A stretch of 64,000 nt of DNA from Mycobacterium sp. AZCC_0083. GTDB lineage: Bacteria > Actinomycetota > Actinomycetes > Mycobacteriales > Mycobacteriaceae. Where the stretch lies: NCBI RefSeq assembly GCF_014202335.1, contig NZ_JACHGP010000005.1, positions 310,001-374,000 on the forward strand, written 5' to 3'. This document shows, one piece after another, positions 43,372 through 52,009 of the stretch (positions within the stretch are counted from its first letter, which is position 1; each line of letters begins with the position of its first letter). The notes under the pieces are model-generated. The model saw only the letters and a list, made by a program, of their open reading frames with translations, had not been told where the DNA came from and made no database searches. Position numbers and translations under genes: made by a program.

Positions 43372-44181
43372 ATGCCCAAGGTGATCTACCAAAAGCGGGG
43401 CCAGATCGCGTACATCACGCTGAACCGGCCCGAGGTTCACAACGCCATCGACACCGAGACCGATGAGCTGCTGTTCGAGGCGTGGACAGATTTCCGCGAC
43501 GATCCGGATGTCCGAATTGCTATCCTCACCGGGTCCGGAGACAAGACCTTCTGCGCGGGCGCCGACCTCAAGTCGCACGTCGATCCGTGGCTCAACGCCG
43601 GACCCGAACTCGGACGTAGCCTGCTGGAAAAGGGTTTCGCCGGGCGGATCACCCGCGGGTTGCACCGGACCCCCAAACCGATCATCGCGGCGCTGAACGG
43701 ATGGGTCATCGGGGGCGGTATCGAACTCGCCCTCGCCTGCGACATCAGGATCGCCTCCGAGCAGGCGAACTTCGGGTTCTTCCACATGCGCCGCGGCATG
43801 CATTTCGCCGACGGGGGCATCGTCCGGCTGGTCAACACGGTCGGGGTGGGCATCGCGATGGAACTGGAACTGATGGGCGAACCCATCGACGCGCACCGGG
43901 CCAAAGAAGTACATCTGGTCAATCGCGTTGTGCCCCACGGCGACCTGATGGCCACGGCCGAGGACATCGCGGCCAAGATTCTGCGAAACCCAAGGGCCGC
44001 AGTCGAATCTGCGAAGCAGACCATCCTTGAGGTCATCGGCCGCCCATTGGACGACCAGCTCAGGCTGGAGTGCCTGTATGGCTATTCGACCATGGGTAAC
44101 CTGGAGATCGTCGAACGCAAAGAAGAGTTCATCGAGCGGCGCGACGCCGACCGGGTGACGACCAACTCAACTGGAATCTGA
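43372..44181 (+). CDS. crotonase-family enoyl-CoA hydratase
   Basis: A 269-residue crotonase with the first catalytic Glu in GGGIELALACD; at the second Glu site it has His (FFHMRRGM). The C-terminal helical tail RKEEFIERRDAD is that of the family, and FCAGADLK gives the oxyanion hole. GGAGGAAAC just before ATG 43372. Second gene of the PaaX-adjacent operon, between an acyl-CoA dehydrogenase and an SDR, so it should hydrate the enoyl-CoA made by the former or isomerise it. Confidence 0.88.
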   Translation: MPKVIYQKRGQIAYITLNRPEVHNAIDTETDELLFEAWTDFRDDPDVRIAILTGSGDKTFCAGADLKSHVDPWLNAGPELGRSLLEKGFAGRITRGLHRTPKPIIAALNGWVIGGGIELALACDIRIASEQANFGFFHMRRGMHFADGGIVRLVNTVGVGIAMELELMGEPIDAHRAKEVHLVNRVVPHGDLMATAEDIAAKILRNPRAAVESAKQTILEVIGRPLDDQLRLECLYGYSTMGNLEIVERKEEFIERRDADRVTTNSTGI

Positions 44182-44201
44182 CGAGCCCGAGGGACGAAGC
44201 C

Positions 44202-45077
44202 ATGTCGTACAACTCGATCTACAACCGGGGACTGTTCGGTGATCAGATTGTCGTCGTCACCGGCGGCGGCAGTGGTATCGGGCGTTGCACAGCGCACGAG
44301 TTGGCCTCCCTCGGTGCCCATGTCGCGATCGTCGGGCGCAACGAGGTCAAGCTCGAACAGGTCCGCTGCGAGATCGAATCCGACGGTGGCTCGATCTCCA
44401 CGCATATCGCCGACATCCGCGACGAGGACGCGGTCATCGCCACCATCGAACGGGTGCTGGCCGACCACGGCCGCATCGACGGCCTGGTCAACAACGCAGG
44501 CGGCCAGTATCGGGCACCACTGAAGACGATCTCGACGAAGGGGTTCGAGGCCGTCGTCAAGAGCAACCTGACCGGCGGGTTCATCGTCATGCGGGAGGTC
44601 TACAACCGCTGGATGATCGACCACGGTGGCGCGATCGTCAACATGATCGCCGACATCTGGCACGGGTGGCCGCACTTCTCACATTCCGCCGCGGCGCGCG
44701 GCGGAATGCTCACGCTGAGCGAATGCGCGGCAACCGAATGGGCCGAATCCGGTGTCCGTGTCAACACCGTCGCCCCCGGATCGATCGCGTCGCAGGGTCT
44801 TGACACCTACGAAGACAAGGACACGGCGTTCATTCAGAACGACCTCACTCCAGGTATCCCGTTGCAGCGGTTCGGAACTGAAGCCGAAGTCTCAGCGGCG
44901 ATCGTCTATCTGCTGTCGCCGGCGGCGAGCTACATCACCGGCTCGTGCATCCGCATCGACGGAGGAGCGCCGAACGCTCGCCGTGGATGGTGGGATCTGC
45001 AACCGGCCAAGAACAATGTGGCCTTTGACGGGTTCCACCGGTCCTCATCTCCCGCGATCCTCGACGAGGTGCCGTGA
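44202..45077 (+). CDS. SDR oxidoreductase, peroxisomal trans-2-enoyl-CoA reductase (PECR)-like
   Basis: A 291-residue SDR with TGGGSGIGRCTA and NNAGGQY. The catalytic YxxxK is replaced by HSAAARGG, and the C-terminal half (TEWAESGVRVNTVAPGSIAS, LLSPAASYITGSCIRIDGG) follows the pattern of PECR, which also lacks the canonical Tyr/Lys and reduces 2-enoyl-CoA with NADPH. Whether this protein reduces or only binds enoyl-CoA is open. It is 20 bases behind the crotonase. About 30 extra residues extend the C-terminus. Confidence 0.85.
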   Translation: MSYNSIYNRGLFGDQIVVVTGGGSGIGRCTAHELASLGAHVAIVGRNEVKLEQVRCEIESDGGSISTHIADIRDEDAVIATIERVLADHGRIDGLVNNAGGQYRAPLKTISTKGFEAVVKSNLTGGFIVMREVYNRWMIDHGGAIVNMIADIWHGWPHFSHSAAARGGMLTLSECAATEWAESGVRVNTVAPGSIASQGLDTYEDKDTAFIQNDLTPGIPLQRFGTEAEVSAAIVYLLSPAASYITGSCIRIDGGAPNARRGWWDLQPAKNNVAFDGFHRSSSPAILDEVP

Positions 45078-45169
45078 TCCCCGTGCAGGCCTCACTCGTC
45101 GCCGACGCGTTCACCGCGGTGGCGTAACGCATGAATGGATGGATTTATCCCTCTTTCGAGTGATTACCC

Positions 45170-45184
45170 TTTCGGTCTGACCAT
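45170..45184. promoter_or_regulatory. operator copy 3 (TTTCGGTCTGACCAT)
   Basis: Third identical 15-mer, 73 bases upstream of the start of the AliA-like ligase gene, in a 179-base gap (45078-45256) that holds no gene. Confidence 0.7.
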
Positions 45185-45256
45185 TCTACGATTTGAGGTA
45201 GTGGTGCCCTCCGGCGTGACTCCCGGACGGCGGCTCCCGAGACCGAGGAAGGTGCG

Positions 45257-46960
45257 ATGAAGCCCAGCCCTTACACCGTCCGCTACAGCCAGCCCCAGAT
45301 CGATGCCCACTACGGCGCCGGACTGTGGTCGACCGACACATTCCATGACCTGCTGCTCCGGCACGTCGAAGCCACCCCCGACAAGGTCTTCGTGACCGAC
45401 GGAACCCGATCGCTGACGTTCCGGCAGCTCTTCGACGGCGCACAGCGACTGGCCGTCGGTCTGCACCGGCGGGGCTGGCGGGCAGGCGACACGGTCGCCG
45501 TGCAGTTGCCGAGCTGGGCGGAATTCGTGCAGGTGCTGGCAGCGTTGTCGCGGCTCGGCGTCGTCACCGTGCCGATCATGCCGATCTACCGCAAGGAGGA
45601 AGTCGGCTATGTGATGGCCAACGCCGGGGTACGGGCGGTGTTCACACCGGCGACCTTCAAGAAGTTCAGCTATCTGGATATGTATCGCGATCTGCGCCGG
45701 GATCATTCGGACCTCGAGATCGTCGTCACCCGCCCCGACAGCGTCGCCGAGGACGTCGCCGACGCCGACGCCGCTGTCTTCACCCTCGCCGGGTTGGAAG
45801 CCGACACCGATGACGACAGCGCCCGTGCGGAACTCCCCGATCCGCCCGGCCCGGACGAGCCCTTCGTCATCGTGTACACCTCGGGAACCACTTCGCGGTC
45901 GAAAGGGTGCGTGCACACGTTCAACACGTACTGTTCGGGCGCGCGTTCGCTGATCGCACCGTTCGGCTACACCGAGACCGATGTCCAGTTCGGTCCCTCC
46001 CCAGTCGCCCACACCACCGGTCTGGTCACCAGCGTGCTGGTCCCGATGCTGACCGGGGCATCGACGCATTTGATGGCCGAGTGGGATCCCGCCCGCGGCA
46101 TGGATGAGATTCAGCGCTTCGGGTGCACGGCAGCGGTCACGGCCCCAACATTCCTGCATGGGTTACTGACGGAGTACGACCCGCAGCGCCACGACCTTTC
46201 GACGTTGCGGCTGTGGGTGTGTGCGGGCGCACCGATTCCCGCCGCGGTAGTCGAGCGGGCCAGCGTGACGCTTCCCAACATCAAGGTGCTCAGCCTCTAC
46301 GGGCGCAGCGAAAACCTGGTCACCACCACGTGTTCCGTCGACGACGAGGTGTCACAGGCCCTGACCTCGGACGGCTCGGCGGTGCCGGGTGCAGAGGTCA
46401 GGATCGTCGGCATCGACGGGAACGAGGTCCCCCGCGGCACCGAGGGCGACATCGCCTACCGCGGGCCCGCCCACATGATCGAATATCTCGCCAACCCCGA
46501 GGAGACCGCGGCCTTGTTCACCGCCGACGGCCTGTCGAAGTCGGGCGACTTGGGGGTGATGACCGACGACGGCTACGTACGCGTGACGGGCAGGACCAAG
46601 GACATCGTCATTCGCGGGGGGATGAACATCAGCGTTCGCGAGATCGAGGACAACCTGGCCGACCATCCGGACCTCGTGGCGTCGTCGTGTGTCGGCATGC
46701 CCGACGAGCGGCTCGGCGAGCGGGTGTGCTGTTACGTGGTCACCACACCCGGGCACACCACCCCGACGGTCGAGGACCTGCGCAATTTCCTGCTGACGCG
46801 CGGCATGCCGGTCCAGAAGACGCCCGAGTGCGTCGTCGCCGTCGACGCCCTGCCGATGACCGCGACCGGCAAGGTCCTCAAACAAGAGTTGCGCAATGAC
46901 ATCGCGAATCGCCTCGAGGCCGAGGCCGCCCGCGCCCCCGAAGCGGCGAGCCCTCGCTGA
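45257..46960 (+). CDS. acyl-CoA ligase, cyclohexanecarboxylate-CoA ligase (AliA)-like
   Basis: A 567-residue ANL-family ligase: P-loop YTSGTTSRSKG (207-217), SLYGRSEN where an E is usual, SKSGDLGVMTDDGYVRVTGR and the A8 hinge KDIVIRGGMNISVREIE, and the C-terminal catalytic lysine in PMTATGKVLKQEL. It activates a carboxylic acid to the CoA thioester through an acyl-AMP. Similarity of the N-terminal region and the partner genes point to a cyclic acid such as cyclohexanecarboxylate; that is inference. Operator copy 3 lies upstream; the stop overlaps the next gene by one base. Confidence 0.85.
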   Translation: MKPSPYTVRYSQPQIDAHYGAGLWSTDTFHDLLLRHVEATPDKVFVTDGTRSLTFRQLFDGAQRLAVGLHRRGWRAGDTVAVQLPSWAEFVQVLAALSRLGVVTVPIMPIYRKEEVGYVMANAGVRAVFTPATFKKFSYLDMYRDLRRDHSDLEIVVTRPDSVAEDVADADAAVFTLAGLEADTDDDSARAELPDPPGPDEPFVIVYTSGTTSRSKGCVHTFNTYCSGARSLIAPFGYTETDVQFGPSPVAHTTGLVTSVLVPMLTGASTHLMAEWDPARGMDEIQRFGCTAAVTAPTFLHGLLTEYDPQRHDLSTLRLWVCAGAPIPAAVVERASVTLPNIKVLSLYGRSENLVTTTCSVDDEVSQALTSDGSAVPGAEVRIVGIDGNEVPRGTEGDIAYRGPAHMIEYLANPEETAALFTADGLSKSGDLGVMTDDGYVRVTGRTKDIVIRGGMNISVREIEDNLADHPDLVASSCVGMPDERLGERVCCYVVTTPGHTTPTVEDLRNFLLTRGMPVQKTPECVVAVDALPMTATGKVLKQELRNDIANRLEAEAARAPEAASPR

Positions 46961-48153
46961 TGGAGTTGAAGGACAGTCCCACCGAGGCCGAATTCCGCAC
47001 CGCGGCGCACGAGTGGCTGCAGGACAACCTTCCGCGGCTCGGCGGAGCTGAACCCGCACGCCTAGAGGACAAACTCGACTACTGGCGCACCTGGCAGCGG
47101 CTGCTGTACGACGCCGGGTACGCGGGTCTGTCCTGGCCGAAGGAGTACGGCGGGGGCGGCGCGGACGCCAAGCTGCGCGCGATATTCAACGAGGAACTCG
47201 ATCGGGCCGGTGCGCCCGAGCGGCTCAACATCATCGGTGAGGACTTCGCCGGCCCCACCATCATCGAGTTCGGCACCCCTGATCAGCAGGAGCGTTACCT
47301 CCGGCCGATCCTCACCGGCGAAGAGGTCTGGTGCCAGTTGTTCTCCGAGCCGGAGGCGGGCTCGGACCTGGCCTCGTTGCGCACCACCGCGACCAAGGTG
47401 GACGGCGGCTGGCGCATCCAGGGCCAGAAGATCTGGACCAGCCGCGCGCAATTCGCAGCTCACGCGATCCTGCTGGCCCGCACCGGTGGCGGACCGCGGC
47501 ACCGCGGGATCACGTACTTCCTGCTCGCGATGGACACCCCCGGCGTCGACGTCCGACCACTGGCCCACATGCTGGGCGAGGCGGAATTCAACGAGGTGTT
47601 CCTCGACGACGTGTTCATCCCCGACGAGGGCGTCCTGGCTGAGGTGGACGACGGCTGGCGAGTCGCGATGGGCACCCTGGCGTTCGAGCGGGTCGCGATC
47701 GCCACCGGCCGTGTCAACACCACGGGTGCGGTGAACGATTTGATCCGCGAGATCGCCGCTCGCACCGCCGACGACGGCACCTCGCTGGGTGCCGATCCCC
47801 TAGTGCGGCAACGGATCGCCGATCTGTACGGGCGCGCTCTCGTGCACTACCTGATCGGCCAGAGGGTCGTCACCGGCGCGGCCGGCGACGGCCCCCCGGG
47901 CCCGGTGACCTCGATCGGGAAGCTGTATTTCTGCCCGCTGGTGGAGGACATCGCCGACTTCGGGTTGGAGCTCGACGAGATGGGCGGGCAGTTCGCGCCC
48001 GAGGAGAAGGGTGGCGCCGACGCGTTACCGACCGACGGACTGCGGTGGCTGCGGCTGGCGTATCAAGCCCGCGGTACCGCGATCGCAGGCGGGTCGACGT
48101 TCATCCAGCGCAACATCGTCGCCGAGCGCATCCTCGGCATGCCCAAGAGCTGA
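46960..48153 (+). CDS. acyl-CoA dehydrogenase (FadE type)
   Basis: A 397-residue acyl-CoA dehydrogenase: LFSEPEAGSDLASL flavin/substrate motif, WTSRAQFA, and a C-terminal end GGSTFIQRNIVAERILGMP. The usual C-terminal Glu is absent; the base may be Glu in TLAFERVAIATGR, the isovaleryl-type position. It is coupled to the AliA-like ligase (TGATG overlap), so it should oxidise that ligase's product, possibly cyclohexanecarboxyl-CoA. It could also be half of a heteromeric enzyme. Confidence 0.88.
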   Translation: MELKDSPTEAEFRTAAHEWLQDNLPRLGGAEPARLEDKLDYWRTWQRLLYDAGYAGLSWPKEYGGGGADAKLRAIFNEELDRAGAPERLNIIGEDFAGPTIIEFGTPDQQERYLRPILTGEEVWCQLFSEPEAGSDLASLRTTATKVDGGWRIQGQKIWTSRAQFAAHAILLARTGGGPRHRGITYFLLAMDTPGVDVRPLAHMLGEAEFNEVFLDDVFIPDEGVLAEVDDGWRVAMGTLAFERVAIATGRVNTTGAVNDLIREIAARTADDGTSLGADPLVRQRIADLYGRALVHYLIGQRVVTGAAGDGPPGPVTSIGKLYFCPLVEDIADFGLELDEMGGQFAPEEKGGADALPTDGLRWLRLAYQARGTAIAGGSTFIQRNIVAERILGMPKS

Positions 48154-48168
48154 GATTGCGGAGTCAAG

Positions 48169-50136
48169 GTGACTAGCTACCAGTGGAATCCGACGGCCGA
48201 CTACATCGAGCAAGCCAACGTGACACGGCTGGCCCGCATGCACGGTCTCGCCGGCATCGACGAGCTGCGGGCGCGCTCGGTCGCCGACACGGCCTGGTAT
48301 TGGGACGCGGCCGCCACCGACCTGGGCCTGCGGTTCCGCACCCCCTACAGCCGAGTGGTGGATCTGAGCAAAGGAATTGAGCATCCCGACTGGTTCGTCG
48401 ACGCGACTCTGAACATCGTCGATTCGTGCCTGCTGCGCTGGCGCGACGAAACACCCGACCGCATCGCCGTGGTTCACGAGGACGAATCCGGTCGGATCCG
48501 TGAGATCACGTTCAGCCAGCTGGCCACCGAGGTCGCCCGCGCCGCAAATGGGCTGCGCGAGCTGGGAATCGGACCCGGCGACGCCGTCGCGATCTACTTG
48601 CCCATGATCCCCGAAGCGGTGGTCGCGTGCTACGCGGTGGCAGCACTTGGGGCAACCCTGGTGCCGCTGTTCTCCGGTTTCGCTTCCTCGGCCATCGCGT
48701 CCCGGCTCGCCGACGCCGAGGCCAAGGCCGTGATCGTGGCCGACGTCACCATCCGGCGCGGGCGGACGCTACCTCTGTTGCCGCAGGTTAGTGCGGCGCT
48801 GGCGCAGTGTCCCACCGTCCGACACGTGATCGTGGTGCCCAACGGTTCTGATCATCCCCCGGAATACGTTGGCGCGCAGATGGTTCTGTGGTCACAGCTG
48901 ACCTACCACGACGCTCCGTTGGCGCCCGTCGGGGTCGCCGCCATGCATCCGCTGCTGCTGGGGTACACGTCGGGCACCACCGGCAGACCCAAAGGGGCGG
49001 TGCACACCCACGCCGGATTTCTGGTGAAGACGGCCAGCGAAGTCGCCTACTCGTTCGACGTGAAACCCGGCGGGGTGTTCAGCTGGGTCACCGACATGGG
49101 CTGGATCATGGGCCCGCTGTCGGTCTTCGGCACGCACGCCAACGGCGCGACGCTCCTGCTGTATGAAGGATCACCCGACAGACCCGACAGCACCCGGCTA
49201 TGGCAGCTGGTCGAGCGCCACCGGGTCACCATGCTGGGCGTGTCGCCCACCCTGGTCCGGGCGCTGCGGTCCAGTGACCCTAGCCAGCGGCCCACGGCAG
49301 ACCTGTCATCGGTGCACGTCCTGGGCTCGACCGGTGAACCCTGGGACCCCGGGTCCTACGACTGGCTGGCCCGCGACGTGTTCGGCGGATGCGTCCCGGT
49401 GATCAACTTCTCCGGAGGCACCGAGGTCGGCGGATCGTTCCTGGCGCCCTACCCGGTCGAACCCATCCGCAGCTGCTCGCTGGGCGGACCATCGCTCGGG
49501 ATGGACGTCGACGTCGTCGACGACACCGGCCGATCCGTACGCGGCCAGGTCGGCGAGCTGGTGTGCCGTCAGCCGTGGCCGTCGATGACGCGTGGCATCT
49601 GGAACGACGACGAGCGCTACCTTCAGGCGTACTGGTCGCACTTCCCAGGCATCTGGACGCACGGCGACTTCGCGATGGTCGACGGCGACGGCCAGTGGTT
49701 CATCCTCGGACGCTCCGACGACGTCATGAACGTGGCCGGCAAGCGGCTGGCCCCCGCCGAAGTGGAATCGGTGATGATCACCCACCCGCGGGTCGCCGAG
49801 GCCGCCGCCGTCGGTGTGCCCGACACGGTCAAAGGAGAGGCGGTCTGGGCATTTTGGGTCTCGCGAGGCGACGACGGAAACGACGAGACCGCCGATCAGA
49901 TCGCCACTGAGCTGGCAGCGCTGGTTGGACGCGAGCTGGGCAAACCGTTCACGCCGTCGCGGGTGTGGCGGGTGGCCGCGCTACCCAAGACACGGTCGGC
50001 CAAGATCATGCGCCGCGCGATCCGGGCTGCCGCCCTCGGCATCGACCCCGGGGACCTGTCGGGCGCGGAAAATCCCGATGCGGTCACCGCGATCCGCGAC
50101 CTCGTCGCGGACGAGGCGCTCAGCCGTCGACGCTGA
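48169..50136 (+). CDS. acetyl-CoA-synthetase-like acyl-CoA ligase
   Basis: A 655-residue ANL ligase with the long acetyl-CoA-synthetase N-terminus (AWYWDAAATDLGLRF), P-loop YTSGTTGRPKGAVH, WVTDMGWIMGP, and the hinge GRSDDVMNVAGKRLAPAEVE, and C-terminal PKTRSAKIMRR with the catalytic lysine. Length and pattern fit the acetyl/propionyl/acetoacetyl-CoA synthetase group. It follows the acyl-CoA dehydrogenase by 16 bases and converges with the GntR gene, their 3' ends overlapping by 17 bases. GTG start. Confidence 0.88.
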   Translation: MTSYQWNPTADYIEQANVTRLARMHGLAGIDELRARSVADTAWYWDAAATDLGLRFRTPYSRVVDLSKGIEHPDWFVDATLNIVDSCLLRWRDETPDRIAVVHEDESGRIREITFSQLATEVARAANGLRELGIGPGDAVAIYLPMIPEAVVACYAVAALGATLVPLFSGFASSAIASRLADAEAKAVIVADVTIRRGRTLPLLPQVSAALAQCPTVRHVIVVPNGSDHPPEYVGAQMVLWSQLTYHDAPLAPVGVAAMHPLLLGYTSGTTGRPKGAVHTHAGFLVKTASEVAYSFDVKPGGVFSWVTDMGWIMGPLSVFGTHANGATLLLYEGSPDRPDSTRLWQLVERHRVTMLGVSPTLVRALRSSDPSQRPTADLSSVHVLGSTGEPWDPGSYDWLARDVFGGCVPVINFSGGTEVGGSFLAPYPVEPIRSCSLGGPSLGMDVDVVDDTGRSVRGQVGELVCRQPWPSMTRGIWNDDERYLQAYWSHFPGIWTHGDFAMVDGDGQWFILGRSDDVMNVAGKRLAPAEVESVMITHPRVAEAAAVGVPDTVKGEAVWAFWVSRGDDGNDETADQIATELAALVGRELGKPFTPSRVWRVAALPKTRSAKIMRRAIRAAALGIDPGDLSGAENPDAVTAIRDLVADEALSRRR

Positions 50137-50890
50137 TCGCGTCGCGCTCGTCCATGGCAAGTGCGGCCTTCGCGTAGCTGTGCACGTGTCGGCGCATGCG
50201 CCGGCTGGCCGTCTCGGCGTCGCGACTGCGAATCGCCGCAGTGATCGACCGGTGGGCGCGCTGGGTCACGCTTCGAACCGCATCGTCGACGAACGCGGCG
50301 TTCTCAGTTCCGGTGTAGATGGCATGCGACAACGCGGTCATGAACCCGATCAACAACTCGTTGTGCCCGGCCATGGCCACACCGACGTGCCAGTCGAGAT
50401 TGGCCTGCAGGAACGCCGGCAAGTCAGCTTTCGGGTCGGCGATGTCGTCGTTCGCCTTGTCGAGCACCGCCATGTCGTCATCGGTGCGGTTGCGGGCCGC
50501 GAGTTCGGCGCAGAACGGCTCCAACGCCTCGCGGGTTTCCATCAGGTCGGCCAGCTTGATCTTCTGCCCGCGAATCATCAAGCCCACCGAATTGGCCATC
50601 GACTTCGTCGTGGGTCGCTGGACGAAGGCGCCGCCGGCCCGGCCGGCCCTGACCCGAACCAGATTCTGCACCTCCAGGATGCGCAACGCCTCTCGCACCG
50701 TGGCCCGGCTCATCTGCGTCTGCTTGACGAGTTCGCGCTCCGCGGGAAGCGCTGTACCCACGGGCAACTCGCCGCTGAGAATCCGCTCGCGCAGCTCGCG
50801 TGCCAGCACATCCGAGGCCTTGGGTACCTCCACCGGGGTGAGCACGACAGTCGAACGGGTCGAGGTCGCTTTCGACTCCACTGGCGCCAT
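50120..50890 (-). CDS. FadR-type GntR-family regulator, candidate for the shared operator
   Basis: A 256-residue regulator: winged helix (SGELPVGTALPAERELVKQT, MSRATVREALRILEVQNLV) and an all-helical FCD domain with metal/ligand residues, e.g. the NLDWHVGVAMAGHNELL helix and the C-terminal RRMRRHVHSY. GGAGG stands ahead of ATG 50890. FadR-type proteins bind TGGTnnnnACCA-like sites, and seven such operators recur in this window, one (50938) about 50 bases before this gene. This suggests an acyl-CoA-responsive autoregulated repressor. Ligand unproven. Confidence 0.88.
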   Translation of the reverse strand: MAPVESKATSTRSTVVLTPVEVPKASDVLARELRERILSGELPVGTALPAERELVKQTQMSRATVREALRILEVQNLVRVRAGRAGGAFVQRPTTKSMANSVGLMIRGQKIKLADLMETREALEPFCAELAARNRTDDDMAVLDKANDDIADPKADLPAFLQANLDWHVGVAMAGHNELLIGFMTALSHAIYTGTENAAFVDDAVRSVTQRAHRSITAAIRSRDAETASRRMRRHVHSYAKAALAMDERDAISVDG

Positions 50891-50937
50891 CGTCGGTCCT
50901 CCGCATGCATTCGGCCTAAAGGTAAGGCCCAATGTAC

Positions 50938-50948
50938 CGGTCAGATCA
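50938..50948. promoter_or_regulatory. operator copy 7, degenerate (CGGTCAGATCA)
   Basis: Differs from copy 4 only by ATC for ACC in the right half. It lies 48 bases upstream of the FadR-type gene, where an autoregulatory site would be expected. Confidence 0.5.
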
Positions 50949-50975
50949 TTGCCACGACGTACTGGCGACGGAGGC

Positions 50976-51233
50976 TCACGTGTTGGCAGTGGTGTCCAGC
51001 CTCACTCGTGTCGCGCTGGATCTAGTCGACTTCTCCCGCTTCGAGTCGATGAACAGCAGGAGCAGACCTACCGCGCACGAGCCGACGCACGCCCACGCAA
51101 TGAAGCTGCCATCGAACCCGTCAATACCAAAGGTGCCGTGTCTGGGGTGAGAGGCCGCCGGCCCGCCGACGATCACCGCGGCGATCAATCCGACGACGCT
51201 CACTACCAGTAGGACTGCGGTGACGATGATGAT
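50976..51233 (-). CDS. small two-helix membrane protein, start uncertain
   Basis: Frame encoding two hydrophobic helices (TAVLLVVSVVGLIAAVIVG and WACVGSCAVGLLLLF) around a Gly/His-rich loop, with a basic tail (DSKREKSTRS). From GTG 51203 the first helix would be cut short. Upstream in the same frame up to the previous stop there is no ATG, GTG or TTG, but GGGAGGG is placed seven bases before three ATC codons (51225-51233). The gene may start on ATC 51233, giving about 85 residues. Function unknown. Confidence 0.5.
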   Translation of the reverse strand: MIIVTAVLLVVSVVGLIAAVIVGGPAASHPRHGTFGIDGFDGSFIAWACVGSCAVGLLLLFIDSKREKSTRSSATRVRLDTTANT

Positions 51234-51314
51234 CGTTTCGCCCTCCCGTGACGGGTGGCTGTGACAAGAGCAGAAACCGAGTTCACTGCGGATTCAGGCT
51301 TTCCAGGTCCGTTC

Positions 51315-51773
51315 TCAGAAGACCATCCGCGCGATGACTTCTGCCACTGCGGCCGGCTTGTCCGAGCCCTCGAGCTCCACCGTCTGCCGCACGGTCAGAT
51401 CCACCGTTCTGTCGTCGACCTTCCTCACCTCGAGGAGGTCTGATCGGAGCCGGACGCGGCTGCCGGCCCGCACCGGCGCGAGGAAGCGCACCCTGTTGAG
51501 CCCGTAGTTGATGCCCATTTTCGCATTGTCGACGCGGTAGTTGTCCTTGCTCAACACGGGAATGAGCGACAAGGTCAAGAAGCCGTGCCCGATGGTTGCG
51601 CGATACGGACCTTCAGTGCGGGCCCGTTCAACGTCGACGTGGATCCACTGATGATCGCCGGTGGCGTCAGCGAATGCGTTGATGCGTTCCTGATCGACGG
51701 TAACCCACTGGGAGACACCGAGTTCCTGGCCGACGGCCTCAACGGCCTCATCGATGGACGTAATGACTCGCAC
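51315..51773 (-). CDS. MaoC-like hotdog dehydratase
   Basis: A 152-residue single-hotdog protein with the hydratase-2 motif FADATGDHQWIHVD (catalytic Asp and His) followed by GPYRATIGHGFLTLSLIP, the MaoC/NodN signature. Such (R)-specific enoyl-CoA hydratases act on 2-enoyl-CoAs. The GTG start follows AAGGGTGA. It lies between the two small membrane proteins on the same strand, downstream of the BadI-like gene, and could supply the hydration step for a branched or ring-derived acyl-CoA. Confidence 0.87.
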   Translation of the reverse strand: MRVITSIDEAVEAVGQELGVSQWVTVDQERINAFADATGDHQWIHVDVERARTEGPYRATIGHGFLTLSLIPVLSKDNYRVDNAKMGINYGLNRVRFLAPVRAGSRVRLRSDLLEVRKVDDRTVDLTVRQTVELEGSDKPAAVAEVIARMVF

Positions 51774-51994
51774 TGATCACCCTTTCTGGTGCGCTTGGAA
51801 CCGGGCCACCGGACCAGCACCGATGCGGACGCGACGAGGACTATTCCCCCGATGACCAAAGCCGTCCTCTCCAGCACGAAACCTGCTAGCCCCGAGGACA
51901 ATCCGGCATAGGCACTAAGCACCGATAGGACCACCGGCGCCAGCGACCCGCTGCGCTCGTCGGCCCCCGACCCGGGCTGTTCGACGTTGAACAT
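51575..51994 (-). CDS. small membrane protein whose frame runs into the MaoC gene
   Basis: From ATG 51994 the first 70 residues look real: a polar N-terminus, then two hydrophobic helices (LAPVVLSVLSAYAGLSSGLA and TALVIGGIVLVASASVLV) and a basic end (GSKRTRKGD). The frame then has no stop and reads 200 bases through the MaoC gene in another frame, where the sequence is Ser/Pro/Arg-rich and not protein-like. Probably the true product is about 75-80 residues and the stop was lost or a frame slip occurred. Function unknown. Confidence 0.42.
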   Translation of the reverse strand: MFNVEQPGSGADERSGSLAPVVLSVLSAYAGLSSGLAGFVLERTALVIGGIVLVASASVLVRWPGSKRTRKGDQCESLRPSMRPLRPSARNSVSPSGLPSIRNASTHSLTPPAIISGSTSTLNGPALKVRIAQPSGTAS

Positions 51995-52009
51995 CTCGCG
52001 ACACCTGGT

